DNA from: Aureimonas sp. SA4125
Lineage (GTDB): Bacteria > Pseudomonadota > Alphaproteobacteria > Rhizobiales > Rhizobiaceae
Assembly: GCF_019973775.1 (NCBI RefSeq)
Contig: NZ_AP025032.1
Coordinates: 2,418,001-2,482,000, forward strand
Direction of reading: 5' to 3'
Length of the DNA stretch: 64,000 nucleotides
Part shown: one piece after another, positions 58,148 to 64,000 of the stretch
Layout of the letters: each line of letters begins with the position of its first letter
Position numbering within the stretch: position 1 is the stretch's first letter
The notes under the pieces: model-generated
Told to the model about the DNA's origin: nothing
Database searches by the model: none
Seen by the model: the letters and a program-made list of their open reading frames with translations, nothing else
Made by a program: the position numbers and the translations under genes

Positions 58148-60793
58148 ATGAGCGGGGACTTCAGTCGGCACACATTCGACGCCCGCCGGCACTTCAACGC
58201 CGTCCACATGCAGCAAGGACGCGTCGCGCTCGATTCCGACTGGAACGAGCAGGTGGCGATCGCCGACCGTCGCCGCCGCGCCGAAATGGTGGATACGCTC
58301 GGCCGCCTGGCCCTTCCCCGCGAAACCCCCGACGGATTTCGCATTCGCCTCGCCAGTCTGCCCGGCGGCGGCCGCACGCTGTCGATCGGCCGTGGCCGGC
58401 TCTATGTCGACGGACTTCTGGCCGAGAACCACGGCGCCGCACCATTCGCCTTCGACCGCGGTGTCGAACGTCCGGACGGTCGCGGCACGATCGGCGTGCT
58501 GGCCGAGCCGATGGGGTCGGGGCCCGTCGACTATTTCGCCCAGCCGCACTGGCCGGCGCCCGACGCGCTGCCCACGACGCCCGGCCCGCATCTCGTCTAC
58601 CTCGATGTCTGGGAACGCGAGGTCACGCACATCGAGCAGCCGGATCTCCTGGAAAAGGCGCTGGGGGGCGTCGACACCACGACGCGGACCGAAATCGTCT
58701 GGCAAGTGCGCGTGCTGGCGAATGTCGGCGCCGGCGCGACCTGCGCCACGCCGCTCGATGCCTTGCCGGGCTGGACCTCCCTCACCCGCGCCTCAGCCGG
58801 CCGGCTCACCACCGAGCTCAATCCGGCCAGTCTTCCGAGCGACCCGTGCCTCGTCCCGACCGCCGGCGGCTATCGCGGGCTCGAGAACCAGCTCTACCGG
58901 ATCGAGATCCATCATGGCGGCGCCCCGGGTACCGCGACCTTCAAATGGTCGCGCGACAACGGCACGGTCGCGACGACGGTTGAGGAGGTCGTCACCCCGT
59001 CCATCGTCGCCGTCGCCAGCATCGGACGGGACAGCATCCTCGGCTTTGCCGCAGGGCAATGGATCGAGCTCACCGACGACCGGCGGGAGTTCGCGCGGCA
59101 GCCCGGCGCCATGCTGAAGATCGCCTCCGTCGACGATGAGAACCGGCGCATCACCTTCGCATCCCCGGTTCCGGCCGATCTCCTGCCGACCGGCGTCGGC
59201 GCCGACAAGCTCGCGATCCGGCGCACCCGGATTCGGCGGTGGGACCAATCCGGCGTCGTGCGCAACGCGGCGGGGACCATGGTCACGGATCTCGATGCGG
59301 CCGGCAGTAGCGGGACGATCGCCGTGCCGGCTGGCGGCATCCGGATCGAGCTCGAACAGGGCATCCGGATCGGCTTCGACCTCGCGGCCGCCGGCGGCGT
59401 CTTTCGACACGGCGATTCCTGGGGATTTGCGGCCCGCAGCATCGACGCGTCGATCGAAGTCCTGACCGCCGCGCCGCCGCGGGGGCTCCACCATCACTAT
59501 GCGCCGCTGGCGCTCGTCACCTTCCCGGACGGCGTACGCGACCAGCGCCGCGCCTTCGCGCCGCTCGCCGGCGCGATCAGCGTCTGCGACGTGCTGAGGC
59601 CCGACATCGACGGCCGCCTTCGTCCCCTGGTTCCGGCGGCGGAAATCCCGGTCGACCTCCTGTCGAGCGGCCTCGGCGTGCTCCTGAAGCAAACACTCGA
59701 TTCCGATACCGTCAATGGCGGATCGGTCTACGTCACCGCCGAGATCCCCTATCACCTGCAGCCGCCCTATGCCGGTGCCGGGGCCGGTGCGATCGTCGGC
59801 TATCAGCCCATCGTCCTGCCGGCCGACGTCGAGTCCGAGGCGCCCGGCATGGTGGTCTGGCGGCCCTTCGGACAGACGGTGTCGTTCCTGTCGAATATTC
59901 TCCAGCAGGAAGTGCCGCGGATCGGCAATGCGACCTTCGACAACGAGTTCGACGTCATCAATCTCGACAAGCGACCGTCGAGCTGGGCCATCGCGCCGGG
60001 AAACGTCGTCGTCCAGACCAATGCGACCGCCGGCACCCGCGCGTCGACCGTGGCCACGCCGCCCGCCCCGACCATGGCGATCCACCGCCACAAACTGCGC
60101 GACGGGCCGATGCTGATCGATCTCACCGTCGACACCCCGCTCAATGGCAGCGTCGGTCTGGTCTACAACTATCTCGCGCCGACGGATTTCTGCCTGTTCA
60201 TCGCCAGCGAGGTCTTCGTGCCCGTCGGCTTCAGCGGTGCCATCGCCTCGCTCGTTCTGTCGCATATCCAGATCAAGGGCGGCGCGCTGGTACAGGCGGC
60301 ATCCAGGGATATCACCATGGTCTCGGGGTTGAGTGACCCGCGTCGGATCCTGCTGGCCGTCAAGACGACCAGGGACAGGCTCCAGTTTGGTTATCGCGCC
60401 GAATACAGCAGCAGTAACGCGAGCAGTGTCGCCCTGGACTTTCCGGTGCTCGGACCGCTCATCCCCGGGAGCCGCGTCGGCGTGATGACGATCGGGACCG
60501 GGACCGCCCGTTTCAGCCGCCTCGCCATTTCCTATGCCGACGAGCGCACGATGAACCTGATCCCGGCGGGGCTCGCGTCCCGGCTGCTCGGGCGGCTCGT
60601 GGTCAAGCGCCAGCTGTTGTCCGAGGTGCAGCCGCCGGGCATCGTCGCGCCGCGCGTGCCGGAGGCCGATTTCGAAACCTGGTTCTGGCTGACGCCGCCG
60701 GCTGGCGCCTATTATGGCTACCGAAGCGGTACGGCATCGCCCTTCCTCGGCATCGGCGCGGGCCTGCTGATCGCCGCGGGAGCCAACCTGTGA
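58148..60793 (+). CDS. DUF6519 eCIS protein with lectin-like insert
   Basis: 881 residues, with AGGAGG 6 bases before the ATG. The start SGDFSRHTFDARRHFNAVHMQQGRVALDSDWNEQ is the DUF6519 signature found at the end of many eCIS operons; FKWSRDNGTV and the paired beta segments follow. Residues about 590-795 (DGPMLIDLTVDTPLNGSVGLVYNY ... TDFCLFIAS ... GTARFSRLAISYADE) have the spacing of a concanavalin/LamG-like jelly roll. It is a candidate baseplate accessory or fibre with receptor-binding potential; no adenovirus-fibre-like protein was found elsewhere in the cluster. Confidence 0.82.
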   Translation: MSGDFSRHTFDARRHFNAVHMQQGRVALDSDWNEQVAIADRRRRAEMVDTLGRLALPRETPDGFRIRLASLPGGGRTLSIGRGRLYVDGLLAENHGAAPFAFDRGVERPDGRGTIGVLAEPMGSGPVDYFAQPHWPAPDALPTTPGPHLVYLDVWEREVTHIEQPDLLEKALGGVDTTTRTEIVWQVRVLANVGAGATCATPLDALPGWTSLTRASAGRLTTELNPASLPSDPCLVPTAGGYRGLENQLYRIEIHHGGAPGTATFKWSRDNGTVATTVEEVVTPSIVAVASIGRDSILGFAAGQWIELTDDRREFARQPGAMLKIASVDDENRRITFASPVPADLLPTGVGADKLAIRRTRIRRWDQSGVVRNAAGTMVTDLDAAGSSGTIAVPAGGIRIELEQGIRIGFDLAAAGGVFRHGDSWGFAARSIDASIEVLTAAPPRGLHHHYAPLALVTFPDGVRDQRRAFAPLAGAISVCDVLRPDIDGRLRPLVPAAEIPVDLLSSGLGVLLKQTLDSDTVNGGSVYVTAEIPYHLQPPYAGAGAGAIVGYQPIVLPADVESEAPGMVVWRPFGQTVSFLSNILQQEVPRIGNATFDNEFDVINLDKRPSSWAIAPGNVVVQTNATAGTRASTVATPPAPTMAIHRHKLRDGPMLIDLTVDTPLNGSVGLVYNYLAPTDFCLFIASEVFVPVGFSGAIASLVLSHIQIKGGALVQAASRDITMVSGLSDPRRILLAVKTTRDRLQFGYRAEYSSSNASSVALDFPVLGPLIPGSRVGVMTIGTGTARFSRLAISYADERTMNLIPAGLASRLLGRLVVKRQLLSEVQPPGIVAPRVPEADFETWFWLTPPAGAYYGYRSGTASPFLGIGAGLLIAAGANL

Positions 60794-61680
60794 GGGCGGT
60801 CTGGTCGCTGTGGACGAAGCCGCTGCATGCCAGCCAGCACACGGGGTGGCCGACGCCCCAGCACCACCTGCTCAGCTGGATCCTCTCGGTCTGCACCGCC
60901 CGGCAGCACTTCGTCGAGACGCATCTCGTCACCGACAGCGCGGGCGCAGACCTTCTCGTCGACACGCTCGCTCTGCCCTTTGACAGCGTCGATCTGTCGC
61001 TCGATGCGCTCGGCGAGCACGACCCGGACTGGTGGTCGCTCGGCAAGCTCTATGCCTACCGCGCGCAACACACGCCGTTCGTCCATATCGACAGCGACGT
61101 GTTCCTGTGGAAGCCGCTGCCGCCGGAGCTTCTGGCCGCGGACATCTTCGCCCAGAGTCCCGAAACGGCGCCCTATGGCAGATCCTATTACCGGCCCGAG
61201 TCGATCGAGAACGACATCCGCCGCCATGGCGGCTTCATGCCGCCGGAATTCGCGTCGCACCTGCCGCTCGGCGGCGAAATCCGGGCCGCGAACTGCGGCA
61301 TTCTCGGGGGGATGCGCACGGACTTCATCCGCCATTATGCCGATGCGGCGATCCAGCTGGTCGAGCATCCCGACAATGCGTCGGCCTGGGCCACCCGTCC
61401 GCGGCGAGACCAGGACTGCGTGACGGTCGAGCAATTGACCCTGACCGCCTGCGAAGCCTGGCACAGCGACCGGGACTCCTCGCCCTTCCGCGACGTCCGC
61501 CTCGCCTACCTGTTCTGGAGCGAGGCAGCGGCGTTCAGCGAGGCCGAAGCACGCGGCTACACCCATCTCGTCGCCGGCGCCAAGCGGGAACCACAGGCTC
61601 TCGCCGCGCTCGAGCAGATCGTCGCCCGCGAGCATCCCGACCGCTACCGCCGCGTCCTCGCCCTGTGCCCATCCACGTAA
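60790..61680 (+). CDS. DUF6734-type glycosyltransferase-like protein
   Basis: 296 residues; the GTG start overlaps the preceding stop as GTGA, so it is part of the eCIS operon. N-terminal MRAVWSLWTKPLHASQHTGWPTPQHHLLSWILSV and VETHLVTDSAG lead to a DxD motif (Asp101, Asp103 in FVHIDSDVFLWKPL), typical of GT-A glycosyltransferases that bind nucleotide sugar through a metal ion. AANCGILGGMRTDFIRHYADAA also fits this fold. Possible tasks are glycosylation of particle parts or action on a target; neither is demonstrated. Last gene of the operon. Confidence 0.78.
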   Translation: MRAVWSLWTKPLHASQHTGWPTPQHHLLSWILSVCTARQHFVETHLVTDSAGADLLVDTLALPFDSVDLSLDALGEHDPDWWSLGKLYAYRAQHTPFVHIDSDVFLWKPLPPELLAADIFAQSPETAPYGRSYYRPESIENDIRRHGGFMPPEFASHLPLGGEIRAANCGILGGMRTDFIRHYADAAIQLVEHPDNASAWATRPRRDQDCVTVEQLTLTACEAWHSDRDSSPFRDVRLAYLFWSEAAAFSEAEARGYTHLVAGAKREPQALAALEQIVAREHPDRYRRVLALCPST

Positions 61681-61940
61681 CAGGAAATCAAATAACTTAA
61701 TATAATTCAATGTCTTGTATCTTGTTTTTAAGACAAGAGTTCAAAAACTGGCCAGGCGAATCGTCTGGAGCGACATGATGGAAACCAGGGAGGCGAAGCG
61801 CGTCCTTCAAAAGCTTCATGTCGGGGGGCTTCGGGAATCGCAAGAGTCCGTTAGTTTGGTGCCGCGGGCCGGCGGCCCATGCCCCGCCTGAGGCGAACCA
61901 GCCCATCGACTTCGCATCGATACCCAGAAAGAGCCATACG
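61681..61940. other. A+T-rich junction downstream of the eCIS operon
   Basis: No gene supported. Positions 61688-61745 are strikingly A+T-rich for this genome (runs such as AACTTAATATAATTCAA). This may be the right edge of the island and holds the likely promoter of the glutathione S-transferase gene. Confidence 0.55.
61720..61738 (+). terminator. Weak hairpin, possible eCIS operon terminator
   Basis: TCTTGT and ACAAGA form a 6-bp stem with a 7-base T-rich loop, 40 bp after the operon stop. There is no clean U-tract after it, so termination is uncertain. Confidence 0.3.
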
Positions 61941-62624
61941 ATGTACGCCCTCACCATCGCCAACAAGAACTACTCCTCCTGGTCGCTCCGTCCCTGGGTG
62001 CTGATGCGCACGCTCGGCATCGACTTCGAGGAGCGGATGCGCCCCTTCGCCGATGGACCGGATGCACCGCCGCGGGATTTTTCGCCGACCGGCAAGGTGC
62101 CCTGCCTAGAGGATGCGGGTCTCGTCGTCTGGGACTCGCTCGCCATCATCGAATATCTCGCCGAGCGCCATGATGGGGTCTGGCCATCATCGGCGACGGC
62201 CCGGGCCTTTGCGCGCTGCGCGGCCGCGGAGATGCATTCGGGCTTCCAGGCGTTGCGGAACGAGTGCTCGATGAGCGTCGGGCAGACCGTCGCCCTGTCG
62301 CAGAGGTCTCCGGCCCTGTCGGCCGACCTGCGGCGCATAGCGTCGCTGTGGAACGAGGGCCTGACACGGTTCGGCGGCCCATTTCTCGCCGGCCAGGATT
62401 TCTGTGCGGTCGACGCCTTCTTCGCGCCGGTCGCCTTCCGCATCCGCACCTTTGGCCTGGAACTGGACGGTCCGGCCGCCGACTATGCCACGCGCCTCCT
62501 TGCCCTACCCGCCATGCAGGAATGGGAAAAGGCGGCCCTGGCGGAGACCTGGCGCGACTCGAGCCACGAGGCCGAAGTCCTCGCCGCGGGAACAGTGTTG
62601 GAGGACCGGCGCGCCGTCGCCTGA
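61941..62624 (+). CDS. Glutathione S-transferase family protein
   Basis: 227 residues from ATG 61941. Thioredoxin-like N-terminal domain (MYALTIANKNYSSWSLRPWVLMRTLGIDFEERMRPF, SPTGKVPCLEDAGLVVWDSLAIIEYLAERH), with the glutathione-contact VPCLED and SLAI segments and the Ser of YSSWS as likely catalytic residue, followed by the all-helical C-terminal domain. Cytosolic detoxification enzyme; substrate unknown. The frame is open upstream to 61818, but that part lacks GST similarity. Convergent with mgtE through a 16-bp perfect hairpin. Confidence 0.9.
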   Translation: MYALTIANKNYSSWSLRPWVLMRTLGIDFEERMRPFADGPDAPPRDFSPTGKVPCLEDAGLVVWDSLAIIEYLAERHDGVWPSSATARAFARCAAAEMHSGFQALRNECSMSVGQTVALSQRSPALSADLRRIASLWNEGLTRFGGPFLAGQDFCAVDAFFAPVAFRIRTFGLELDGPAADYATRLLALPAMQEWEKAALAETWRDSSHEAEVLAAGTVLEDRRAVA

Positions 62625-62652
62625 CGGCGGCGCGAAGCCGTCAGGCGACGGC
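62613..62652. repeat. Perfect 16-bp inverted repeat between GST and mgtE
   Basis: GCCGTCGCCTGACGGC (62613-62628) and its exact complement (62637-62652) enclose an 8-base loop. The left arm covers the GST stop codon (62622-62624); the mgtE stop lies just beyond the right arm. It is a strong hairpin on both strands but has no T-tracts, so it may protect both 3' ends or assist bidirectional termination. Confidence 0.8.
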
Positions 62653-62660
62653 CGTATCGC

Positions 62661-64000
62661 TCACCCGGGTGCGGCCCCGAACCACCAGGCCGCAAGGCCG
62701 AGAAAGGCGAAGAAGCCGACGACGTCCGTGACCGTCGTCACGAAGGTGCCGGAAGCCAGCGCCGGATCGGCGCCGACGCGGTCGAGCAGAAGCGGGATCA
62801 GGATGCCGGCGAGCGCGGCCGCGACCATGTTGATGATCAAGGCGATGCCGATCACCTCGCCAAGCCCGCGGCTCTGGAACCAGAGCCCCGCGACGACGCC
62901 GATGATCACGGCGAAGGCGATGCCGTTGACGAGCCCGACGAGCAGTTCCCTGCGGATGACGCGGCCGGCATTGTAGATGTCGATGTCACGCGTCGCGAGC
63001 GCACGCACCGCCACCGTCATCGTCTGCGTGCCGGCATTGCCGCCCATCGAGGCGACGATCGGCATCAGCACGGCGAGCGCCACCATCTGCTCGATCGTCG
63101 CATCGAACAGGCCGATGACCAGGGAAGCGAGAATCGCCGTCACCAGATTGATGAACAGCCACAGGAAGCGCGAGCGCACGGTCGTCGCGACGGTGTCGGA
63201 AAGCTCCTCGTCACCGACGCCGCCGAGGCGCAGGAGATCCTCTTCCGCCTCCTGCTGGATCACGTCGACGACGTCATCGATCGTCAAGACGCCAACGAGG
63301 CGCTCCGTCGCGTCGACCACGGCGGCCGAGAGCAGATCGTACTGCTCGAAGATCTGCGCCGCCTCTTCCTGGTCCATGTCTGCGGGAATGGCGTGGCGCG
63401 TCTCATGCATGATCTCTTCGATCGTCGCCGGACGGCGCATGCGCAGGATCCGGTCCAGATCGACCGCGCCGAGCAGCTTGAACGAGGGATCGACGACGAA
63501 GATCTGCGAGAAATTGTCGGGAAGTCCGGCTTCGTCCCGGAGATAGTCGATGGTCTGGCCGACGGTCCAGTAGGGTGGCACCGCGACGAATTCGGTCTGC
63601 ATGCGCCGGCCGGCCGATTCGTCCGGATATTCCAGCGCCCGGCGCAGCCGGATGCGCTCGCGGAACGGCAACTGGGCGAGGATCTCCTTGCGGTCCTCCT
63701 CTTCGAGATCCTCGAGGATGTAGACGGCATCATCGGAATCGAGCGCCCGAACCGCCTCGGCGATCTGCGCGTTCGGCATCGCGTCGACGATCTGGAGCCG
63801 GATCGCCTCGTCCACCTCGGTGAGCGCGGCATAATCGAAATCGTCGCCCATCAGCCGCACCAGCGACTGGCGATCGTCCGGGCTCAGATGTTCCAGAAGG
63901 TCGCCGAGCTCGGATTCGTGGAGATCGCCGACGTCCTGCTTCAGTTGGAGAGCATCGTCAGCGGCGATCGCCTCCGTGACCCTATGGAGATAGCCGGCAT
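62661..64000 (-). CDS. mgtE: Magnesium transporter MgtE (5' end beyond window)
   Basis: About 446 residues are visible; the reading frame continues past 64000, so the true start is outside. The order is MgtE_N superhelical domain (DDRQSLVRLMGDDFDYAALTEVDEAIRLQIVDAMP), tandem CBS domains (FVAVPPYWTVGQTIDYLRDEAGLPDNFSQIFVVDPSFKLLGAVDLDRIL, IPADMDQEEAAQIFEQYDLLSAAVVDATERLVGVLTIDDV) and a five-helix membrane channel with MPIVASMGGNAGTQTMTVAVRALATRDI. It is a magnesium-gated channel in the inner membrane. Confidence 0.94.
   Translation of the reverse strand, partial: AGYLHRVTEAIAADDALQLKQDVGDLHESELGDLLEHLSPDDRQSLVRLMGDDFDYAALTEVDEAIRLQIVDAMPNAQIAEAVRALDSDDAVYILEDLEEEDRKEILAQLPFRERIRLRRALEYPDESAGRRMQTEFVAVPPYWTVGQTIDYLRDEAGLPDNFSQIFVVDPSFKLLGAVDLDRILRMRRPATIEEIMHETRHAIPADMDQEEAAQIFEQYDLLSAAVVDATERLVGVLTIDDVVDVIQQEAEEDLLRLGGVGDEELSDTVATTVRSRFLWLFINLVTAILASLVIGLFDATIEQMVALAVLMPIVASMGGNAGTQTMTVAVRALATRDIDIYNAGRVIRRELLVGLVNGIAFAVIIGVVAGLWFQSRGLGEVIGIALIINMVAAALAGILIPLLLDRVGADPALASGTFVTTVTDVVGFFAFLGLAAWWFGAAPG

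Overview
The window is about 66 percent G+C and carries tightly packed genes typical of an alphaproteobacterium of the order Hyphomicrobiales (Rhizobiales). The evidence is the gene order rpsB-tsf-pyrH-frr-uppS-cdsA-rseP-bamA-lpxD-fabZ-lpxA-lpxI-lpxB, the use of LpxI instead of LpxH, an EipB-type envelope protein, ClpS/ClpA, and DUF1489 and DUF1849 family genes. An Aurantimonadaceae-like genus is a guess only. All calls come from reading translations; no database search was run.

Chromosomal core, 1-31.6 kb. A truncated NAD(P)H-hydrate repair gene opens the window. Next come glnB-glnA (nitrogen signalling and assimilation, with a candidate sigma-54 promoter and a clear intrinsic terminator). 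On the minus strand follows a long run that makes lipid A precursors (lpxD, fabZ, lpxA, lpxI, lpxB), inserts outer-membrane proteins (bamA), performs site-2 proteolysis (rseP), supplies phospholipid and undecaprenyl precursors (cdsA, uppS) and supports translation (frr, pyrH, tsf, rpsB). Beyond it are eipB, ridA, a glycerophosphodiester phosphodiesterase, a GNAT-fold protein, a HIT hydrolase, azlCD, clpA/clpS, a D,D-carboxypeptidase with a SPOR domain, several conserved small families, an aldo/keto reductase, a DUF1624 membrane acyltransferase and a MerR regulator.

Accessory region, 32.0-61.7 kb. This is a near-complete extracellular contractile injection system (eCIS; Afp/PVC/AlgoCIS-like phage-tail-derived device) on the plus strand. 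Most of its genes overlap by 4 bp, so it reads as one transcription unit. Order: NarL/LuxR-type regulator with a degenerate receiver; sheath; tube; gp26-like baseplate factor; Pro/Ala-rich protein; DUF4255 terminator/cap; AAA+ ATPase; 78-aa protein; two DUF4157 proteins (candidate payloads, one with a nuclease-like PD...ExK motif); tube/hub adaptor; LysM-like protein; hub; OB-fold spike; PAAR-like tip; gp25; two baseplate J-like wedge proteins; a gpI-like protein with a beta-helix-like tail; a DUF6519 protein with a lectin-like insert; and a DUF6734 glycosyltransferase-like protein.

The most informative event is a 1375-bp IS256-family element (49067-50441) that splits gp25. It has imperfect 28-bp terminal inverted repeats, an intact DDE transposase in the opposite direction, and an 8-bp target duplication (CTCCAGCT). 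Removing the element and one duplicate restores a 120-aa gp25 frame exactly, so the insertion looks recent. It may disable the particle or be polar on the baseplate genes, unless the in-frame GTG inside the right IS end yields a working hybrid gp25.

Right flank, 61.7-64 kb. A glutathione S-transferase converges on a truncated MgtE magnesium transporter gene. No integrase, tRNA or att repeats were seen around the eCIS island.
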